This document shows, piece by piece, positions 57,582 to 64,000 of a stretch of 64,000 bases of DNA; position 1 is the stretch's first letter; each line of letters opens with the position of its first letter. Source of the stretch: Eggerthellaceae bacterium (lineage in GTDB: Bacteria; Actinomycetota; Coriobacteriia; Coriobacteriales; Eggerthellaceae); assembly GCA_910575165.1 (NCBI GenBank), contig CAJTDS010000002.1:1-64000 (forward strand), written 5' to 3'. A program made the translations under genes and the position numbers. The notes under the pieces are model-generated. The model was not told where the DNA came from. It was given only the letters and a program-made list of their open reading frames with translations, and did no database searches.

Positions 57582-59498
57582 ATGAGGGAGACGAAAACGG
57601 GTATCGACAGCTCCATGAGCCGGCGTGCGTTTCTCGCGAGCGCGGCTGCGGGAACGGCAGGCATTGCAGCGGCGGGTATTTTGGCTGGCTGCAGCAGCGG
57701 ATCGGGAGCCAACGGCGCGAAAGAAGACAACGATCGGGACGGTCGTGCGGAAGAGGGCGATGCGAAGAAGACCGATGCGGTTGCTGCCCCCGATGTGTTC
57801 ACCGACGGAATCTATTTGACGAAGGCGGTGAGCATGCATGGCCCCATCAACGTTAAAACCGTGATTGCCGATGGGAAGATTGCCGAAGTGGCCGTGCTCA
57901 ACAACCGCGAAAGCTATGTTATCGGCGAAGCCGCCGTGAAGGCCATGCCGCAGCGAATCGTCGAAAGTCAGTTCGTCGATGTCGATTGCGTGACCGGAGC
58001 CACGCTGACGAGCATGGCGATTCGGAATGCCGTCCGCGAGGCTATAGGCAATGCCGGTGGGGATGCGCGCGATTTCGAGGGCTACGTGGCGCCCGAACTC
58101 CAGAAAAGCGATGTGTCCAAGGAGTGCGACGTCGCCATCATGGGTGCGGGCATGGCTGGGCTTATGGCGGCTTGGCAGCTGGCAGAGGATGGGAAGAACG
58201 TCATCGTTTTCGAGAAGATGCCCTATGTCGGAGGGTGCCTTCCCATTACGAGCACGGCCTGGAACGCTCAGGAGACGATCATTCAGAAGGCGTGGGGGCC
58301 GGAGCAGATCTTCGAGGGCTGGAACACTATGCAGGCTCAGCTTGATCAGTACCTCAACGGCAGAATCGAACCCGATAGCCCCTATTACAACCCCGACATG
58401 CCTTTCATCAAGCCCATGTTCGAAGCGGTTCGCGACGCGACGGACAAGATGATCAATATCGGCGTGGGCTTTTGTCCGATTAGTGACTGGCCGGCTCCGC
58501 AGCTTGCGCCGGGCGCGTTCTCTATCGGCGGCAAATTCTGCCTGGATATCATCACCAACTACCTCACCTATCAGCTTGGGGTCAATATCATCACCGAAGC
58601 GCCGGTGACCAAGCTGGTCATGGACGGCGATGCCGTGAGGGGGCTTGTTGCCGAAGGTGCGGACGGCACAACCTACAACGTCTCGTCTAAGGCGGTTCTG
58701 CTTGCCAGCGGTGGCTATGCCTACAACAAAGACCTGATGAAGCAGTACCAGCCCGATGACCTGAAATTCACCATCATGGCTCCGCCGTGGGCGACGGGCG
58801 AAGGGATGCTCATGGGGCAAGATGTGGGGGCTGCTCTTGTTGCCATGGATCAAGGCGTTACCAGCCACTACTCTGGAGCTGTGTCGAATGCCGAGATATC
58901 CTACATCCATTACGTGTGTCCGGGTGTCGTCGTGAACGGAAACGGCAGTCGATTCGTCAGCGAGAGTCTGGAGTACAAGCAGGCCCTGAGGCAGTTCAAG
59001 GAGCAGGATTCCACGGATTTTTACTGGGTGTTCGACGAGATATCTCGCCAGGGGATGGTCCCCTCCGGCAACTCGTACCGCCTGGACTACACGTTTTTGC
59101 TTGAAACGGGCGACGCGACAGAAGGGGAGAACTACCGCGATCTCGCCGAGAAGCTTGGCCTCCCAGAACTCGTTGCCTCCCTCGATGCGGTTAACGCGTG
59201 CGTCGCAAACGGAACGGAGGACGAGTTCGGTAACGTCAAGCTGCGTACCATGCTGGTCGACGGCCCCATGTACGCGATCAAGGTCACGCCGACTCCCTAC
59301 ATCGCGCAAGGCGGCCTCATGATTGACCCGGCGTGCCACGTGCAGCGCGAGGATGGTTCTCCCATCAAGGGTCTCTACGCTGCAGGCGACGTTACCGGCA
59401 GCGTAGAGAATCGCGATGGCGCCATGTATCGCGTCGGCTTGACGCAGGCGATCGGCTACGGCCTCATTGCCGGAAGAACCATGAGCGCCGAGGTTTAG
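57582..59498 (+). CDS. Tat-exported FMN/FAD reductase (fumarate-reductase flavoprotein family)
   Basis: A 638-residue flavoprotein. A Tat/lipoprotein-like signal (SRRAFLASAAAGTAGIAAAG ... LAGC, residues 13-37) is followed by an acidic linker. An FMN-binding domain (about 75-160) has the covalent attachment motif VTGATLTS (Thr141). The FAD-binding domain begins CDVAIMGAGMAGLMAAW (about 181). The C-terminal GLYAAGDVTG (about 603) and GLTQAIGYGLIAGR close the fold. No CxxCH haem sites are present, so electrons enter via the FMN domain. Relatives reduce fumarate, urocanate, cinnamates and other acids; the acceptor is unknown. ATG 57582 follows AAGGAAGGG. Confidence 0.93.
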   Translation: MRETKTGIDSSMSRRAFLASAAAGTAGIAAAGILAGCSSGSGANGAKEDNDRDGRAEEGDAKKTDAVAAPDVFTDGIYLTKAVSMHGPINVKTVIADGKIAEVAVLNNRESYVIGEAAVKAMPQRIVESQFVDVDCVTGATLTSMAIRNAVREAIGNAGGDARDFEGYVAPELQKSDVSKECDVAIMGAGMAGLMAAWQLAEDGKNVIVFEKMPYVGGCLPITSTAWNAQETIIQKAWGPEQIFEGWNTMQAQLDQYLNGRIEPDSPYYNPDMPFIKPMFEAVRDATDKMINIGVGFCPISDWPAPQLAPGAFSIGGKFCLDIITNYLTYQLGVNIITEAPVTKLVMDGDAVRGLVAEGADGTTYNVSSKAVLLASGGYAYNKDLMKQYQPDDLKFTIMAPPWATGEGMLMGQDVGAALVAMDQGVTSHYSGAVSNAEISYIHYVCPGVVVNGNGSRFVSESLEYKQALRQFKEQDSTDFYWVFDEISRQGMVPSGNSYRLDYTFLLETGDATEGENYRDLAEKLGLPELVASLDAVNACVANGTEDEFGNVKLRTMLVDGPMYAIKVTPTPYIAQGGLMIDPACHVQREDGSPIKGLYAAGDVTGSVENRDGAMYRVGLTQAIGYGLIAGRTMSAEV

Positions 59499-59518
59499 CC
59501 TCGCTAGTTTGCTGTAGG

Positions 59519-59548
59519 TGGAGCGGCCAAGATATCTTGGCCGCTCCA
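59519..59548. repeat. 30-bp perfect palindrome after the reductase gene
   Basis: tggagcggccaagat and its exact inverse complement abut with no spacer (59519-59548). No T-tract follows on either strand, so it is not a classic terminator. The gap 59499-59704 holds no gene. Confidence 0.8.
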
Positions 59549-59584
59549 AAAGGGGTCCGCGTCCCCCTGCCACCCCGTTTCGCG

Positions 59585-59617
59585 AAAAAATGCCATTCGG
59601 TGTGACCCTCTGTCACC
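59585..59617. repeat. GGTCACACC repeat (copy B)
   Basis: Inverted relative of 53485-53520: a run of six A, tgccattcggtgtgaccctc and tgtcacc. Confidence 0.65.
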
Positions 59618-59704
59618 TGCCGACGCGACAAACGGCGCAGCTTCTGTCACAATCGAATGGGCTACACAAAATGCGGGGTCTTTCGATAGCGGGAGGCTAT
59701 GGGG

Positions 59705-60193
59705 ATGGCGGAGGATAGCAGCGGTGCCGGTAAAGTGATTGCGAGCTTTCGGGCTACGGATGGCTCGGGGGTGTGGGAACTGTACCGCTGGGGCATTTCC
59801 GTAGGCGGGCAGAAACATTATTTCACCAAGCAGTCCCATATCGTGTCCACGGGCGCTCTCGGCAGGACCGAGCGGAGCATGCAGGTGGTCGAGGAAGCCG
59901 ACGATGGATTCGGTTCATTGGTTGCTTTAGCGGTCTACCAGGAGACAGGCAGCTGGCGGGATGCGGGATTGGCGGCCTGGGCCCTGGGCGGTTCGGATGT
60001 GCGGGTGCGGACCGAGGAGCGTCAAGTGCCGGGTAGCGTACAGCTGTCCATCGGCGGTCTGCGACTGGGCCGCCGACGCGACGTCTCGCTTCGCTATCGG
60101 GAGGACGGCCGGCGGGTCCAAGCAGATGCTATTGCCCGCTTTGCCGACGCGGCCTTGGTTGCCATCAGGGATTATCGCATGAGCTCACTGTGA
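59705..60193 (+). CDS. Protein of unknown function
   Basis: A 162-residue protein without signal peptide or membrane span. It is rich in beta-like alternation (VWELYRWGISVGGQKHYFTK; RRDVSLRYREDGRRVQ). The family is not recognised. ATG 59705 is placed eight bases after GGGAGG; ATG 59699 is too close to that site. It precedes the haem-binding kinase by 131 bp on the same strand. Confidence 0.65.
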   Translation: MAEDSSGAGKVIASFRATDGSGVWELYRWGISVGGQKHYFTKQSHIVSTGALGRTERSMQVVEEADDGFGSLVALAVYQETGSWRDAGLAAWALGGSDVRVRTEERQVPGSVQLSIGGLRLGRRRDVSLRYREDGRRVQADAIARFADAALVAIRDYRMSSL

Positions 60194-60324
60194 GGGGAGA
60201 AGGTGTTCAGGGCGTTGAGGTAGAGCAATTGCTGACCTCGCGACTCCTTTGAACTCGGTGAGTCGGTATGGTAGGATTCCCGGGACTGCGCGTAGGCGGA
60301 GGGTTTTGGCGAAGACGGGGAGCC

Positions 60325-61998
60325 ATGAGACATCGCAGGTTCAGCCTGAAGACCATCTATTTGGCCGTGCTTACGGCTGCGTTTTCCCTGTCGTTCTTCG
60401 CGTTCGTCATGTTCGATATCGGCTCCCAGCAGCGCCAGGCCGAGGCCGCCTTGCTGGAAGAGGCCCGCACCTTCGCTCGGGAGATGGACGCGGTGTGGCA
60501 GTTCATGGACAACTCGCAACACACCATCAACAACACCTCCGACGGCACCTACGAGTTCAAAGGCCTCCATTGCGCCGTGGTGGGCAAAAGCGTGGGGCGC
60601 CTGTTCTCCGTGGGCAGCGACTACGCCATCCGCTACACGAACTTCGACCCTCGCAGCGAGCAGGATATCCCCGACGCGTTCGAGTCGGAAGCCCTGGCGA
60701 CGTTCTACGTCGATTCTTCGGTGACGGAACGCTACGGCGTGGCTGACTACAACGGCGAGCAGCGGTTTCGTTACATGCAGGCGCTCGAGGTGGACGAGAG
60801 CTGCTTGGAGTGCCACGGCTCTCCGGCCGGCGAGCTGGACATAACGGGGCACGCGAAGGAGGGCTGGGAACGGGGCGGCGTTGGCGGTGCCATCAGCATC
60901 GTCATTCCCATGGACCAGCAGCAGCAAGCGCTTCGGGAGAACGTCATCCACGACACGCTGTTCTTCCTGCTGCTCATGATGGTGATAGGCGGGGTGGTGT
61001 ATCTGACCACCACCAAGTTCGTGATGAAGCCGCTAGGGCGTTTGCATGGCGCGTTCGAGGAGATGGGCGAAGGCCGCCTGGAAACCTATGTCGACGAGGG
61101 CAATGCGGCGAAGGAGGTGGGAAGCCTCATCGACGAGTTCAACGGCATGGCGGGCGAGCTGCGCGGCATGTACGAGCATCTGGAATCGCAGGTGCAGGTG
61201 CGCACCGGCGAGCTGCGCCAGGCCAACGAGCTGCTGGAGCGCCAGCGCGACTCTCTGGAGAAGCTCAACGGCGAGCTGGCGCAGGAAACGCAGTTCAAGT
61301 CAGACATGCTGTCCATGGTGAACCACGAGCTGCGCACACCGTTGACCTCCATCATCACCTTCGCCCAGATATCGCGCGACGCGTGCGGCCCCGACAGCGA
61401 CAAGGAGCGGCGCGCCTGGGATCACGTGGAGAAGAACAGCCAGATCCTGCTGACCATGATCAACGACATGCTGGACATCGCCCGCTCCGACGCTGGCACC
61501 GTGCATGCCACGTGCGAGCCCATGGACCTGGGGGACGTGGTGGCACTGGTGCGCGGTACCATGGCGCCGCTGGCGACCCGCTACGAGGTGTCCTTCTCCG
61601 CATCGGTAGCTTCGGATGTGCCGCTGGTGATGGGCGACTACGAGAAGACCGCCCGCATGGTGGAGAATCTGGCCAGCAACGCCATCAAGTTCACGCCCGA
61701 TGGCGGAAGTGTGGACGTGCGCGTGACGCTTGCGAAGAAGCCGGCGGCGGTGGTGATCGCCGTGAGCGACACCGGCATCGGTATCGCCGACGAGGACCAG
61801 GGGCGCATCTTTGAACGCTTCGTGCAGGTGGACAGCACTTCTACGCGCAAGTACGCGGGAAGCGGGCTGGGCCTTGCCCTGGTGCGCGAGTACGCCGACC
61901 TGCAGGGATTCGCGGTGTCGGTGGAAAGCCGGCTTGGCCAGGGCGCCACCTTCACCATAACCATCCCAGCGAATCTGATTGTGGACGGGGACGAGTGA
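60325..61998 (+). CDS. Haem-binding sensor histidine kinase (DUF3365 type)
   Basis: A 557-residue membrane kinase. A first span (about residues 8-30) and a second (about 212-233) frame a periplasmic domain of the DUF3365/Tll0287-like class with one c-type haem motif CLECH (160-164). A HAMP domain (about 235-285), a coiled coil (about 285-325), the phospho-acceptor box MVNHELRTPL (His334) and a HATPase domain (NAIKFTPDGG; DTGIGIADED; GSGLGLALV) follow. It should sense a redox state or small ligand through the haem and phosphorylate the regulator at 62141. ATG 60325 follows GGGGAG; ATG 60268 is an upstream alternative. Confidence 0.93.
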   Translation: MRHRRFSLKTIYLAVLTAAFSLSFFAFVMFDIGSQQRQAEAALLEEARTFAREMDAVWQFMDNSQHTINNTSDGTYEFKGLHCAVVGKSVGRLFSVGSDYAIRYTNFDPRSEQDIPDAFESEALATFYVDSSVTERYGVADYNGEQRFRYMQALEVDESCLECHGSPAGELDITGHAKEGWERGGVGGAISIVIPMDQQQQALRENVIHDTLFFLLLMMVIGGVVYLTTTKFVMKPLGRLHGAFEEMGEGRLETYVDEGNAAKEVGSLIDEFNGMAGELRGMYEHLESQVQVRTGELRQANELLERQRDSLEKLNGELAQETQFKSDMLSMVNHELRTPLTSIITFAQISRDACGPDSDKERRAWDHVEKNSQILLTMINDMLDIARSDAGTVHATCEPMDLGDVVALVRGTMAPLATRYEVSFSASVASDVPLVMGDYEKTARMVENLASNAIKFTPDGGSVDVRVTLAKKPAAVVIAVSDTGIGIADEDQGRIFERFVQVDSTSTRKYAGSGLGLALVREYADLQGFAVSVESRLGQGATFTITIPANLIVDGDE

Positions 61999-62140
61999 TT
62001 CGGCGCATGTGACGGGCGACGGCGGCGTGTACGGCTGAGCAGGCGGGTCGCGCGGTCGAGCGGGATGCGGGCGGCGCGACCGGATGCGGGCCGGCGCGTT
62101 CAGCCGAGGCGGGAAGACGAGCGAGGGCAAGGAGACGTTA

Positions 62141-62863
62141 ATGTACAAGATCATGGTGATCGACGACGAGGAGGAGCTGCGCCAGGCCCTGGAGGAGCTT
62201 CTGGTGACCAACGGCTACGCCTACGTGGGGGCGGCCGACGCAGTGAGCGGCATGGAGTTGCTGGCCCGCGAGAAGCCCGACCTGCTGCTGCTTGACGTCA
62301 TGCTGCCGGGCATCAACGGCTTCGACCTGTGCTCCCGCATTCGCGAAGAGGGTCGGCGCGTGCCCGTCATCTTCCTCTCGGCGAAGAACGATATCGTGGA
62401 CAAGAGCATCGGTTTTCGCGTGGGCGGGGATGATTATGTGACGAAGCCCTTTGATGCCGCCGAGCTGCTGCTGCGCATCGAGGCGAACATCCGTCGCCAC
62501 AAGGAGGACCTGGATTTCTCGCGCGTGCACAACCGGAAGGGGTCGGCGCGTATCGGGGAGCTGGAGGTACGCTTCGGGGAGTACGAGGTGCGGCTTCGAG
62601 GGCAGGTGGTGCCGCTCACCACCAAAGAGTTCGAGATTCTTGCCTGCTTGGCGGCCCATCCCGGCAAGGTGTTCACCCGCCAGCAGATTCAGGAGCACGT
62701 GTGGGGAGAGTCCGACGAGGGGCTCAAGCCCACTAACAACATCACCGTATTCGTGCGCAAGATTCGCGAGAAGATTGAGGAGAACCCTTCCGAGCCGAGG
62801 TACTTGCTGACGGTTCAGCGGGTGGGCTACAAGATGGCAGAAGCCGTGGAGCAGCTCTGTTGA
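62141..62863 (+). CDS. OmpR-type response regulator
   Basis: A 240-residue regulator: receiver domain (acidic pair IDDEEE, phospho-Asp52 in LLLDVMLPG, Thr/Ser in IFLSAKN, Lys in VTKPFD) and an OmpR/PhoB winged helix (about 140-237: LTTKEFEILACLAAHPGKVF; NNITVFVRKIREKIEENP; VQRVGYKM). ATG 62141 follows AAGGAG. It is 142 bp after the kinase gene and 236 bp before the second molybdopterin oxidoreductase, which is its likely target. Confidence 0.94.
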   Translation: MYKIMVIDDEEELRQALEELLVTNGYAYVGAADAVSGMELLAREKPDLLLLDVMLPGINGFDLCSRIREEGRRVPVIFLSAKNDIVDKSIGFRVGGDDYVTKPFDAAELLLRIEANIRRHKEDLDFSRVHNRKGSARIGELEVRFGEYEVRLRGQVVPLTTKEFEILACLAAHPGKVFTRQQIQEHVWGESDEGLKPTNNITVFVRKIREKIEENPSEPRYLLTVQRVGYKMAEAVEQLC

Positions 62864-63099
62864 TACCGGTTTGACCAGGTGATTTATCTGCCGTTAAGAT
62901 TTTTTTAACCGGCGGTTTCCCGAAACGGACCAAAACTAACGGCCGATTTATAGCTTCGTTTCGACCCCAGCCGTAAAGTTGCTCTCAGAAGCCCGGGGAG
63001 AGGGCTTTTCAGCTTGCCGAAGCGAGGGGCCGTCCCCCTCGTACCCCTCGTGGGTGCAGGCGAAGACGAGTGCTCGGCCATTTCGACAGGAGGAGACCT
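62864..63099 (+). promoter_or_regulatory. Leader of the second molybdopterin reductase
   Basis: The gap holds TTGACC (near 62871), a TTAAGAT-like element followed by seven T (near 62895), an interrupted gtttcc-cgaaac palindrome near 62926 and an agaagcccgggga-agggctttt hairpin (about 62988-63008). An AGGAGGAG site precedes the start. Phosphorylated OmpR-type regulator sites would be expected here. Confidence 0.4.
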
Positions 63100-64000
63100 A
63101 TGGCTGAACAAACGACGCAGGGGTTCACCCGCAGAAGCTTCATCAAGGGTGCGGCTGCGCTCACCGCTGCCGGTGCGCTGGTGGGCTGCAGCTCCCAGAC
63201 CGACAACCTGAAGGAGATCGACGCCGATCAAGTAGCCGATTCCTCGCAGGGCGATACCCAGGTGAAGGCCGACGCGGTTCCGGTTCCCGAGACCAAGATC
63301 TTCGCCGGCGCCTGCCGCGCTCAGTGCGGCCAGGGCTGCTACCTGAACGTCCACGTGCGTGACGGCCAGGTAGTGCGCACCACGGCTGGCCACTTCGACG
63401 ACGGGCCCGAATTCGACCGCATCTGCCCCAAGGGCCTCACGCAGCCGGCGCGCGTTTACAGCTCCGAACGCCTGCAGTACCCCATGCGCCGCGTGGGCGA
63501 GCGCGGCGAGGGCAAGTTCGAGCGCATCAGCTGGGACGAGGCCATCAAGGAGGTCACGGACAAGTTCAAGGCCTACACCGAGGAGTTCGGGCCGAAGTCC
63601 ATCGCCATGTTCCTGGGCAGCGGCAACACGGCAACCCTTGGCGGCGCGGCGCCGGAAGGCTCGCTCATGAAGCGCCTGCTCGCCGTCATGGGCGGTAGTC
63701 GCGTGTTGCCCGATCGTGACATCGCTACGCCCATGGCCTGGGCTTACATGTTCGGCGCTGGGCCTTATGCGAACCGTTGCTCCGATACCGTCAATGCGAA
63801 GCACCATGTGATCTGGGGCGGCGACATCGCCGTGTCCGACAAACAGCGCGCCCACTTCTTCCTGGAAGCACGCGACAACGGCACCGAGCTGGTGGTCATA
63901 GACATCGCCTTCCGCACCATGCCTTCCAAGGCCGACTGGTTCATTCCCGTGCATCCCGCTACCGATGGCGCCTTGGCGCTGGGGGCCATCCGCTACATCC
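63100..64000 (+). CDS. Tat-exported molybdopterin oxidoreductase, N-terminal part
   Basis: The first 300 residues of a DMSO-reductase-family catalytic subunit; the gene continues beyond the window. The Tat signal TRRSFIKGAAALTAAGALVG (residues 9-28) is followed by a Cys in a lipobox-like position. The [4Fe-4S] site is Cys72, Cys76, Cys80 (CRAQCGQGC) and a fourth in ICPKG (about 109). A MGD region (WGGDIAVSDKQRAHFF, ELVVIDIAFR) is seen. The C-x3-C-x3-C spacing differs from C-x4-C-x4-C in the paralogue at 36559, so the two belong to different subgroups. ATG 63100 follows AGGAGGAG. The upstream haem-kinase/regulator pair probably controls it. Confidence 0.92.
   Translation, partial: MAEQTTQGFTRRSFIKGAAALTAAGALVGCSSQTDNLKEIDADQVADSSQGDTQVKADAVPVPETKIFAGACRAQCGQGCYLNVHVRDGQVVRTTAGHFDDGPEFDRICPKGLTQPARVYSSERLQYPMRRVGERGEGKFERISWDEAIKEVTDKFKAYTEEFGPKSIAMFLGSGNTATLGGAAPEGSLMKRLLAVMGGSRVLPDRDIATPMAWAYMFGAGPYANRCSDTVNAKHHVIWGGDIAVSDKQRAHFFLEARDNGTELVVIDIAFRTMPSKADWFIPVHPATDGALALGAIRYI

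Overview
The window is a 64 kb stretch of a high-GC bacterial chromosome. It reads as an anaerobic gut-type member of the Eggerthellaceae (class Coriobacteriia, Actinomycetota). The evidence is the density of Tat-exported molybdopterin and flavin reductases, each next to a membrane-anchored LuxR-type regulator, together with HypF/C/D, PdxS/T with a MocR regulator, and no aerobic respiratory genes. The genus is not provable from this sequence alone. I saw no rRNA, tRNA or CRISPR array.

Layout. 1-4.7 kb: a NarL-type histidine kinase, a LytTR response regulator and a stand-alone glucose-6-phosphate isomerase. 4.8-9.5 kb: the [NiFe]-hydrogenase maturation genes hypF, hypC and hypD plus a zinc-ribbon protein; a 27-codon membrane peptide with a putative antisense RNA (a type I toxin-antitoxin candidate) sits between hypC and hypD. 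9.5-13.5 kb: an arginine:glycine-amidinotransferase-like enzyme, an MHS-type symporter behind a strongly structured leader RNA, and a TetR regulator. 13.8-19 kb: an ABC exporter (ATPase and two permeases), a membrane LuxR regulator and endonuclease III.

19-30.2 kb is a defence island with visibly lower GC. It holds a type I restriction-modification operon (hsdM, hsdS, a RhuM-family gene, hsdR), a tyrosine recombinase, and a silent inverted second hsdS that shares three inverted repeats with the active one. This is a phase-variable specificity system. Unusually, hsdR and the recombinase lie inside the invertible segment, so inversion should reverse hsdR as well as change specificity. A AAA ATPase with a DUF234-like nuclease fold closes the island.

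30.4-41.4 kb: a DUF3810 protein, a PucR regulator, and a DMSO-reductase-type module (LuxR regulator and TorD chaperone divergent from the catalytic subunit, two tandem ferredoxin-like subunits and a DmsC-type anchor). 41.5-43.8 kb: a membrane protein with a glycine-zipper tail between two 103-bp near-identical direct repeats that each fold into a long hairpin. 43.9-51.3 kb: pdxT/pdxS with divergent pdxR, a GntR-regulated ABC exporter, and an FtsX-like permease without an ATPase. 51.6-55.2 kb: a VanZ-like protein, a D-2-hydroxyacid dehydrogenase, an AlkA-like DNA glycosylase and a small alarmone synthetase. 55.8-64 kb: a LuxR regulator divergent from an FMN/FAD reductase, then a haem-binding (CxxCH) sensor kinase with its response regulator in front of a second molybdopterin oxidoreductase that runs off the window.

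The intergenic DNA holds several short repeat families: a phased 23-bp array near both ends of the window in opposite orientation, a 62-bp triplicate tandem repeat, GGTCACACC hairpin repeats, and large inverted repeats near the defence island.
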